DNA of 64,000 nt. Origin: Coleofasciculus sp040219735. Its GTDB lineage: Bacteria; Cyanobacteriota; Cyanobacteriia; Cyanobacteriales; Coleofasciculaceae. Below the pieces are notes generated by a model. It was not told the origin of the DNA, did no database searches, and saw only the letters and a list, made by a program, of their open reading frames with translations. The translations under genes and the position numbers were made by a program. Shown piece by piece: positions 24,613-31,596 of the stretch; the first letter of the stretch is position 1, and each line of letters begins with the position of its first letter. The stretch is from the NCBI GenBank assembly GCA_040219735.1, contig JAVJRX010000178.1; one strand, written 5' to 3'.

Positions 24613-26589
24613 ATGGAAGGATCTTTTGAATTAACCCTACAAATGGTCATCGCTGTCTGTGCTGGAATCAGCGCTCAGGTGATTGCCGAGTACCTGAAAG
24701 TCCCCAGCATTGTCTTTCTACTGATCTTTGGCGTTTCCCTTGGCTCCGATGGTTTGGGTTTATTACACCCCCAAGAACTGGGAGTGGGTTTGGAAGTTAT
24801 TGTTGCCTTGTCAGTCGCCGTAATTCTTTTCGAGGGAGGGCTTAACCTCAACCTGCGCGACTTAGGCAAAGTATCGGGTTCTCTGAGAAACCTAGTCACC
24901 CTGGGAACGCTGATTACGCTGCTGGGCGGTGGGATGGCAGCCCATTGGTTAGGAGAATTTCCCTGGCCGATTGCGTTTCTCTATGCTGCTCTGGTGGTTG
25001 TGACCGGTCCGACGGTTATTGGTCCACTGCTCAAACAAGTGAAAGTTGATCGACGAGTCGCCGCCCTTTTAGAAGGGGAAGGGGTTTTAATTGACCCAGT
25101 CGGTGCCATTCTAGCGGTTGTCGTACTTGATACAATTCTCAACAGCGAGGCTGGAGCATCTGCTGCCATTGTCGGTCTAGGTTTACGCCTCGGTATTGGT
25201 GGTTTGATTGGCGGTATCGGTGGCTGGTTGCTGGGTTTGTTTCTCAAACGAGCTGAATTTCTTTCAGAAGACCTGAAAAATCTGGTTGTGCTAGCCGGGA
25301 TGTGGGGCTTATTTGGTTTGGCACAAACGATTCGCTCGGAATCCGGATTGATGGCAACCGTCGTCGCCGGAATCGTTGTCGGTGCGTCTTCTCTACCCGA
25401 AGAGCGACTGTTGCGACGGTTTAAAGGACAATTAACGGTGCTTGGGGTTTCCGTGCTATTCGTTCTGCTCTCCGCCGATTTGTCCATTGACAGTGTTTTC
25501 GCCTTAGGTTGGGGAAGTGTATTCACCGTTTTGGCATTAATGATGGCGGTGCGCCCGATTAGCGTCAGCTTATGTACCTGGAATAGCGGCTTAAATTGGC
25601 GACAGAAAATCTTTTTATCCTGGATTGCTCCCAAAGGGATTGTCAGCGCTTCCGTCGCCTCCTTGTTTGCGATTCTCCTCACCGAACGCGGGATTAATGG
25701 TGGGGATTCGATTAAAGCCCTGGTTTTCCTGACGATTATGCTGACAGTATTTGTACAAGGGTTAACAGCACGTTGGGTTGCCCAATGGCTGCAACTGAAT
25801 CCCCAGGACAAGGCAACAGGTGCGGTGATTGTTGGCTGTAATCCCTTGAGTCGGCTGATTGCGCGTTTGTTTCAAGAGCAGGGAGAAGAAGTTGTCCTCA
25901 TCGACACTGACCCGGAAGCTTGCCAACAAGCCGAGGAAGAAAATCTGCGGGTGTTCCAAAGCAGTGGTCTGGATGTTGACGTTTTAGAAGAAGCTGGGAT
26001 TGAATCGGTGGGTACATTTTTGGCAATGACCAACAATGGTGAGGTGAACTTAGTCTTGGCTCAGCGAGCGGTTGAAGAGTTTGCCCCGCCGCGAGTGATT
26101 GCCGTCTTTCCTCGTGATCCCCAAGCCAATGCCACGAATAATAAAACGAAAGTCAATCAAGCATTTGTTTCTCAACTGCCGATTAAGACGTGGAATAAGT
26201 ATATTACTGAGGGGCAAGTGAAGTTAGGCACAACCACGTTAAAAGAGTCGGGATTGGCATTTCAGCGAGCGCATTTGCAAGCGTTGATCCGGGCGGGAGA
26301 ACTGGTTCCCTTGTTAATCGAACGGCAAGGCAGTATACAAGTGGCTAGCGCGAATGAAACCTGGCAGGCTAATGATCAAATTATTTATCTACTGCACGAT
26401 CCTAGACCTAAACTATTGAAACGCTTATCCGGTGGCAGTTCGTCTTCCCGTCTGGCGGTAGAAAAGTTGCCAGAAGTTGAGGAAATCCCGATTTCAGAGC
26501 CTGTGGAAGAGAAAGCAATTAAAGAAATTGTCAATAAATCTAAAGTTGAAGAAGAGGTGAAGGTTCATGAACCCCGCCCTACTCCGTGA
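24613..26589 (+). CDS. NhaP-type Na+(K+)/H+ antiporter with C-terminal TrkA-N/RCK domain
   Basis: A 658-residue CPA1 antiporter. About twelve TM segments cover residues 1-395, with LFEGGLNLNLRDLGK, TGPTVIGPLLKQV and the ion-binding GVLIDPVGAILAVVVLD; WIAPKGIVSASVASLFAILL is the TM11-12 family motif. Residues 405-525 form a nucleotide-binding RCK/TrkA-N domain (AVIVGCNPLSRLIARLFQEQ, VVLIDTDPEAC), suggesting NAD(H) or nucleotide gating. A charged tail (about 610-658) is poorly conserved. It exports Na+ or K+ for protons, relevant to salt and pH homeostasis. Confidence 0.93.
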   Translation: MEGSFELTLQMVIAVCAGISAQVIAEYLKVPSIVFLLIFGVSLGSDGLGLLHPQELGVGLEVIVALSVAVILFEGGLNLNLRDLGKVSGSLRNLVTLGTLITLLGGGMAAHWLGEFPWPIAFLYAALVVVTGPTVIGPLLKQVKVDRRVAALLEGEGVLIDPVGAILAVVVLDTILNSEAGASAAIVGLGLRLGIGGLIGGIGGWLLGLFLKRAEFLSEDLKNLVVLAGMWGLFGLAQTIRSESGLMATVVAGIVVGASSLPEERLLRRFKGQLTVLGVSVLFVLLSADLSIDSVFALGWGSVFTVLALMMAVRPISVSLCTWNSGLNWRQKIFLSWIAPKGIVSASVASLFAILLTERGINGGDSIKALVFLTIMLTVFVQGLTARWVAQWLQLNPQDKATGAVIVGCNPLSRLIARLFQEQGEEVVLIDTDPEACQQAEEENLRVFQSSGLDVDVLEEAGIESVGTFLAMTNNGEVNLVLAQRAVEEFAPPRVIAVFPRDPQANATNNKTKVNQAFVSQLPIKTWNKYITEGQVKLGTTTLKESGLAFQRAHLQALIRAGELVPLLIERQGSIQVASANETWQANDQIIYLLHDPRPKLLKRLSGGSSSSRLAVEKLPEVEEIPISEPVEEKAIKEIVNKSKVEEEVKVHEPRPTP

Positions 26590-26725
26590 GGACAGGGATT
26601 GCCAGAGGGAACCTGGTAGGAAGTCAGGTGTTCAATCCGGAAGGTACACCTTACTGCAATTACACCTTATTCTTCCTTTTGGTCGGGTTAAAAAGCGAAT
26701 GAGGGTGGGGACTCCCGCGAACACA

Positions 26726-27430
26726 TTAAATTAAATAGGGAATCCATAATTTCATCGTTTCTTGGGAACCATACCAAAGTCCTTGTCGCCGAGGTGAATG
26801 CAGCACCCCTTCCAAGGTAAGATTCACGGCGCCGTCTAAATGAGCCGCTTCAATCGGAGTAATCCCATCTCCCCAACAATTTCCAACTCCACAGGTTTGC
26901 TGATAACTGTTATACGCTAACCATTGACCCAAGCGCCGTTGACCATAGATAGCTTTACCGGCGACACAGATATACTTGACATGGGGATAAAACGCTCCCG
27001 GATAGTTCATTGCCACGAAATCCAGATTGCGTTTCGTCCAGCGTTCTTGGCTACTATGAGGTGTCCCCAGTGTTACCAGTGTGGCAATGGTTGGATGAGC
27101 ATTCCATAATCCTGGAACTGAAAGAGTCACATTGCTATGAATATCGTAGGGTTTTTCGCCGAGGTAGATTCGGGCAATCCAGCCCCCGGCTGAATGACCA
27201 ATCAGATTAACCTGAGTGGCGCTGTAATCTGCCATAACCTGTTTCACGGTTTGATCAAGTTGCCGTAAAATTGGCACAACTGAGCGACCGCCTATAGTGG
27301 GAATCCAATCGCCTTGTCGTAGTGGTACAGTAACGGTGGGAAACCCAAACTGATTTAAAGCGGTTTCTAATCCTCGATATTCAGTTGCCCCGGCAAAAAA
27401 ACCCGGTACAATGACAGTCGGTAGTGGCAT
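26726..27430 (-). CDS. Alpha/beta hydrolase, lipase-like (PGAP1-type)
   Basis: A 234-residue esterase/lipase-like protein. The oxyanion region is TVIVPGFFAGATEYRG, the nucleophile Ser80 lies in NLIGHSAGGWIARIYLG, LVTLGTPHSSQERW is typical of PGAP1-like lipases, and GDGITPIEAAHLDGA supplies the likely catalytic Asp, with His in VLHSPRRQGLWYG. No signal peptide, so cytoplasmic. Divergent from cobI with 47 bases between starts. Natural substrate unknown. Confidence 0.87.
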   Translation of the reverse strand: MPLPTVIVPGFFAGATEYRGLETALNQFGFPTVTVPLRQGDWIPTIGGRSVVPILRQLDQTVKQVMADYSATQVNLIGHSAGGWIARIYLGEKPYDIHSNVTLSVPGLWNAHPTIATLVTLGTPHSSQERWTKRNLDFVAMNYPGAFYPHVKYICVAGKAIYGQRRLGQWLAYNSYQQTCGVGNCWGDGITPIEAAHLDGAVNLTLEGVLHSPRRQGLWYGSQETMKLWIPYLI

Positions 27431-27477
27431 TTGGAATTTTAGATTTTTGAATTATTAATCAAAGTTAACAAATAGTG

Positions 27478-28212
27478 ATGGGGCAAGTTGGCACACTTTA
27501 CGGTCTGGGTGTAGGTCCTGGCGATCGCGAATTAATCACGCTCAAAGCCCTACGTATCCTGAAACAATCTCCTGTGGTGGCTTTTCCGGCTGGGGTGAGG
27601 GGTAAACTGGGTATGGCTCAACAAATTGTGGGGCAATGGTTAAACGCTGAGCAAGTTCAACTTCCCTTAATATTTCCTTACGTGCAAGACCAAGACATTC
27701 TTACCCAAGCGTGGGAGGAAGCCGCCAAGCAGGTTTGGCATTATCTGAAGGTAGGGCAAGATGTGGCATTTGTTTGTGAAGGGGATATCAGTTTTTACAG
27801 CACGTTTACCTATTTGGCGCAAACCTTACAACAGCAGCAATCAACCGCTGTTGTGCAGATGATCCCAGGCGTCTGTTCACCCATGGCAGCCGCCTCAGTG
27901 TTAGGATTACCCCTAACCGTACAGCGCGATCGCTTGGTGGTGCTGCCTGCTCTCTATAATGTAAAGGAACTGGAAACTATTTTAGATTGGGCGGATGTCA
28001 TAGTCCTGATGAAAGTGAGTTCGGTGTATGAACAGGTATGGCAGGTGTTGCATCGCCGCCAGTTATTGGACACCGCCTGGGTAGTCGAACGCGCTACCCT
28101 ACCGGATCAAGTCATTTATCAAGATTTACGCGATCGCTCAACCCTAAAATTACCCTACTTTTCCATAATGATTGTCAACGTTACCCAATCCCTGAGTTCA
28201 ATTAGACTCTAG
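27478..28212 (+). CDS. cobI: Precorrin-2 C(20)-methyltransferase
   Basis: A 244-residue SAM-dependent tetrapyrrole methylase for C-20 methylation in cobalamin ring synthesis. Seen: LYGLGVGPGDRELITLKALR at the N-terminus, FVCEGDISFYSTFTYLA (the GD[PI]xxYS signature), MIPGVCSPMAAASVLGLPL and IVLMKVSSVYEQV. The ATG at 27478 is preferred over the GTG one codon upstream. No cobalamin riboswitch is visible in the short upstream gap. Works in the same pathway as CobD at 19945. Confidence 0.95.
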   Translation: MGQVGTLYGLGVGPGDRELITLKALRILKQSPVVAFPAGVRGKLGMAQQIVGQWLNAEQVQLPLIFPYVQDQDILTQAWEEAAKQVWHYLKVGQDVAFVCEGDISFYSTFTYLAQTLQQQQSTAVVQMIPGVCSPMAAASVLGLPLTVQRDRLVVLPALYNVKELETILDWADVIVLMKVSSVYEQVWQVLHRRQLLDTAWVVERATLPDQVIYQDLRDRSTLKLPYFSIMIVNVTQSLSSIRL

Positions 28213-28275
28213 ATTATTTTTATTAAAACCAATAGAATTCCCAACAACCCCGCAACCGAGAGAACGATAACAGCT

Positions 28276-29613
28276 ATGTCTAATCTCTTAATTAAAACTG
28301 TCTCAGAGAAACTCAATCAGCCAACTGGTATTGCTGTAATCGCATCGGTTGGTATTCATGTCGTCTTGGGGCTAACCTTACCCTTTTATGTACCCGTTTT
28401 TTCTAGTGAAGCGCCTCCGACTCGGCGCACTGTACAACTGTTGGAATTAACTGAAGCGGATTTAAGTCGCTTACCTGATCTTTCGGTGCCAACTTTGCCC
28501 CCGTATATTTATCAGCAGACACCATTAACATCGCCATTCCCACCTCTGCCACCTCTGCCCCCCCAAGATTCTTTGCCCCTCGATGGCAACATTTCAATGA
28601 CGCCCCCTCCACAATCGTTAAAAATTCCGTCATCATCGATAAGCCGGAAACCCATAAGAACGATTGCGCCCGGAAGTCAACCGAGTACTCCATTTCCACC
28701 CTTGAGGAGAAATTTAGGAATCCCGGTTTTTGGCAACCAACTTCCTTCATCGCCTCCCCTAGGAGCAACAAACCCAGACTCTATCTACTCAGAATCAGAG
28801 CCTCAGCCTAGTATTGATCGTCTGGCACGATCACCCAATCACGAGTCAAGTGATCATGCAAGATCTCAACCACCGGAATCCCCCCCAGAGCAAGTTGCTA
28901 CTAATCAAGATCCCAATCCCCCAGCCAATGAAAACCCTCCAACCCCCGATCCGGAAGAACCTGCATCAGAATCAGGCGATCCCATAGCGGATAAACAGCC
29001 TGAGCAAGCCGAAGATAGCACTCGCGCTGAAGGGGATAAAGTAGAACTTCCGCCCGTACTCCAAAGAACATTAATTGCTTCCTATCCCAAAGACGCTTGC
29101 CAGAAGCAGCTTAACGGCACAGCCATTTATAGCGTCGTTGTAGGCGCTGATGGCAAACCGACGAATTTACAACCGATTCGACGGGCTGGTGATCCCATTC
29201 TCGATCAAAAAGCACAGGAGCAAATAAACGCTCAGCGTTTTCTAAATCGCACGGAACAGCCGCAGGAATACCGGGTATCTGTCCAGTTTTCCGGTCAAGA
29301 AAAAGTTTGCCCGAAGCCAACACCTCCAGAAGCCTCGAATCAAAATCCTGAGCGTTCTAATTCCCCAACGCCCCAACCCGTGAATCCGGAGACGTCTGAG
29401 GAATCGAATTCTAATAACTCTCCCTCTTCCAATCAGGAAACGTCTGATCGTGATCCGGTCAATTCTGGACAACAATCACCATCACAAACAACCTCAGAGT
29501 CCGATCCGAAAAAAGTCAAACCGGAAGAGTCAGCCAATCCCCAACCATCACCGGAGGAGACACCCGAAGCCTCAAAGCCAGTGGATAATTCGGTTATTGT
29601 ACCGACACTCTAG
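28276..29613 (+). CDS. TonB-family protein with proline-rich linker and C-terminal tail
   Basis: A 445-residue envelope protein. One N-terminal anchor spans about 17-38 (GIAVIASVGIHVVLGLTLPF). Residues 45-260 are Pro/Ser/Glu-rich and could span the periplasm. Residues about 265-335 are a TonB C-terminal fold (LIASYPKDACQKQLNGTAIY, VVVGADGKPTNLQPIRRAGD, EYRVSVQFSG). Unlike normal TonB, a further 105 residues of acidic low complexity follow. No ExbB/ExbD genes are nearby. It may transduce energy to outer-membrane receptors or be a structural relative; which is unclear. Confidence 0.8.
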   Translation: MSNLLIKTVSEKLNQPTGIAVIASVGIHVVLGLTLPFYVPVFSSEAPPTRRTVQLLELTEADLSRLPDLSVPTLPPYIYQQTPLTSPFPPLPPLPPQDSLPLDGNISMTPPPQSLKIPSSSISRKPIRTIAPGSQPSTPFPPLRRNLGIPVFGNQLPSSPPLGATNPDSIYSESEPQPSIDRLARSPNHESSDHARSQPPESPPEQVATNQDPNPPANENPPTPDPEEPASESGDPIADKQPEQAEDSTRAEGDKVELPPVLQRTLIASYPKDACQKQLNGTAIYSVVVGADGKPTNLQPIRRAGDPILDQKAQEQINAQRFLNRTEQPQEYRVSVQFSGQEKVCPKPTPPEASNQNPERSNSPTPQPVNPETSEESNSNNSPSSNQETSDRDPVNSGQQSPSQTTSESDPKKVKPEESANPQPSPEETPEASKPVDNSVIVPTL

Positions 29614-29738
29614 CTCAAGATGGGCATTCGCTATCAATTTTTGATCGGTCTAATGCTTGATCCCTAACAGGATGTTAAGATGATCGACGGTTAGAACTGT
29701 CCCCTCCAAGATTACAGCAAAAAGGAACTCAAGTTATT

Positions 29739-30812
29739 ATGCCTTCAAGAGAACCTCGCCGCATACTTATAACAGGTGGAGCGGGGTTTATTGGCTCCAA
29801 CTTCGTCCATCACTGGTGCGATCGCTATCCCCAGGATCGGGTGATTGTCCTCGATTTGCTCAGTTACGCCGGTAATCGTCGTAATCTCGATTCAGTCGAG
29901 GGACGAGACAATTTTCGGTTTGTACCGGGAGATATTTGCGATCGCACTCTTGTTGATGCTTTACTTCGCACTGAGGCAATTGATACAGTTGCCCACTTTG
30001 CGGCTGAATCCCATGTTGACCGCTCAATTTTGGGACCCGAAGCATTTGTCAGAACCAATGTTTTAGGTACGTCCACTCTCTTGGAAGCCTTTCGCCAGCA
30101 TTGGAAAAAGCGGGGAAGTTTGGATAGCGATCGCTTTCTCCATGTCTCTACGGATGAAGTATACGGCAGCTTAGAGCCAGATGACCCTTTGTTTAGTGAA
30201 ACGACGCCGTATCAGCCAAACAGTCCCTACGCCGCTTCTAAAGCAGGTAGTGATCACATCGTCCGTGCTTATCATCATACCTACGGCGTACCGACGCTAA
30301 TTACCAATTGCTCGAACAACTATGGTCCCTATCAGTTTCCTGAAAAGCTGATTCCTCTGATGTGCATTAACATCATGCTGGGTCAACCGTTACCCGTTTA
30401 TGGGGATGGACAGCAGGTGCGAGATTGGCTTTATGTCAATGATCATTGTCAGGCGATCGATTTAGTCATTCACCAAGGGATTCCTGGCGAAACCTATAAC
30501 ATTGGCGGTAATAACCAAATCAAAAACCTGGATTTGGTACAGATGGTTTGCCAGCTTATGGATGAATTAGCCTCAGATTTGCCGGTTTATCCAAGTAAAG
30601 ACTTAATCTCCTTGGTCAAAGATAGACCCGGACATGATCGCCGATACGGTATTGATGCTCGCAAAATTAAAGCAAAATTGGGTTGGACGCCTAAAGAAAC
30701 CATTGAAGGAGGATTACGTAGCACCGTTGAATGGTATTTGACTCATCGTGATTGGTGGGAACCCCTGCTTTCTAAGGAGTATCAAGATTATTACCGACAA
30801 ATTTATGGTTAA
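29739..30812 (+). CDS. rfbB: dTDP-glucose 4,6-dehydratase
   Basis: A 357-residue extended SDR enzyme making dTDP-4-keto-6-deoxyglucose for rhamnose and other surface sugars. NAD-binding TGGAGFIGSNFVHHW is at residues 12-26, the catalytic Thr138-Asp139-Glu140 in STDEVYGS, and Tyr164/Lys168 in SPYAASKAGSD. NNYGPYQFPEKLIPLM and VRDWLYVNDHC are diagnostic for RfbB. AAGGAAC precedes the ATG by ten bases. The other rml genes are not here. A relic of a second copy's 3' end follows it. Confidence 0.97.
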   Translation: MPSREPRRILITGGAGFIGSNFVHHWCDRYPQDRVIVLDLLSYAGNRRNLDSVEGRDNFRFVPGDICDRTLVDALLRTEAIDTVAHFAAESHVDRSILGPEAFVRTNVLGTSTLLEAFRQHWKKRGSLDSDRFLHVSTDEVYGSLEPDDPLFSETTPYQPNSPYAASKAGSDHIVRAYHHTYGVPTLITNCSNNYGPYQFPEKLIPLMCINIMLGQPLPVYGDGQQVRDWLYVNDHCQAIDLVIHQGIPGETYNIGGNNQIKNLDLVQMVCQLMDELASDLPVYPSKDLISLVKDRPGHDRRYGIDARKIKAKLGWTPKETIEGGLRSTVEWYLTHRDWWEPLLSKEYQDYYRQIYG

Positions 30813-30845
30813 ATCAGCCTCCATTATGTATGAATCAATTCACTT

Positions 30846-30953
30846 GAAGGGGGATTACCTCGCACCGTTGAATGGTATTTAATCCATCGGGATTGGTGGG
30901 AACCGTTGCTGTCGAAGGAGTACAAAGATTACCTAAACCTATATCAATCGTAG
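30846..30953 (+). pseudogene. Relic of the 3' end of a second rfbB-like gene
   Basis: An in-frame stretch reading EGGLPRTVEWYLIHRDWWEP then LLSKEYKDYLNLYQS, ending at TAG 30953, parallels the real RfbB C-terminus EGGLRSTVEWYLTHRDWWEP just upstream. The codons differ at many third positions, so it is a diverged paralogue or old duplication, not a recent copy. No start codon or N-terminal part is present. Confidence 0.8.
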
Positions 30954-30978
30954 GGGTACGGCAATGCCGTACCCCTAC
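30950..30978. terminator. Perfect 14-base inverted repeat between convergent genes
   Basis: GTAGGGGTACGGCA, one central base, then its exact complement. It lies between the rfbB relic and the TPR gene, which converge, and includes the relic's TAG. It may act as a bidirectional transcript end, although there is no T-run. Confidence 0.6.
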
Positions 30979-30991
30979 CGTATGTACCTCT

Positions 30992-31270
30992 TTACTGAAT
31001 CTGTTGAATTTGGTCAAGAGATGATTGATAAAGCGTCATGTCGCCCTGTTGTCTAGATAAATCTGCTGCCTTTTGGAAATCCGCGATCGCTGCTTCTTTT
31101 TTACCTAATTGAACATGGGTAAGTCCGCGATGATAATAGGCTGAGGTGTAGTTAGGATTAATTTCAATCGCTTGGTTAAGATCAGTGAGGGCTTGTTGAA
31201 TATTTCCTTGTTGCAGATGAACAAAACCACGCTTTGAGTAAAAAATATCAATTCTATGAGAAATTGACAT
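30992..31270 (-). CDS. Small TPR protein
   Basis: A 92-residue protein of two tetratricopeptide repeats: FYSKRGFVHLQQGNIQQALT and AYYHRGLTHVQLGKKEAAIA show the W/Y-LG-Y-A-P pattern with INPNY between them. It has no signal peptide or other domain, so it is probably a small protein-interaction module or the remnant of a longer TPR protein. No functional partner can be read from its neighbours. Confidence 0.75.
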   Translation of the reverse strand: MSISHRIDIFYSKRGFVHLQQGNIQQALTDLNQAIEINPNYTSAYYHRGLTHVQLGKKEAAIADFQKAADLSRQQGDMTLYQSSLDQIQQIQ

Positions 31271-31472
31271 TTTTATTGATACTTGATTGGTAACTTGGTT
31301 TCCTTCTTAGAACTAACACAGTGTAAGGATGTGACAACTGAATCACCCTAATAAAATTTTTATACCGTTTGTTAGAGGAAAAAATTATGTCTCTTCACTA
31401 TAATGGAAAGCTCTAATATCTTAGCAGTGAGTTGATAATCTCATGCTGAAGAAGAATGGCACTGGCATTAGA

Positions 31473-31523
31473 GTTCGTAGTTGGCACACTTCGTGCCATC
31501 AGCGCTGAAGCGCAACTACGAAC
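31473..31523. repeat. Complete cloverleaf-type inverted repeat
   Basis: Outer arms GTTCGTAGTT and AACTACGAAC enclose two perfect inner hairpins, GGCAC-ACTTC-GTGCC and GCGCT-GA-AGCGC, so the strand can fold as a three-way junction. It is the main content of the 326-base gap before the UPF0182 gene. Reversed, it aligns with 18099-18151. Confidence 0.85.
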
Positions 31524-31596
31524 TTAGGTTAGTCCGTAACATTCGTGTTAGGGTTGGATTATGGCTTACGGATTCCGGTGAGTTAATTAAAAAAAT

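Noticed and set aside
24981..25811. A 276-codon minus-strand frame inside the antiporter gene
   Set aside because: Arg/Ser/Thr/Pro-rich composition typical of an antisense shadow of a membrane-protein gene.
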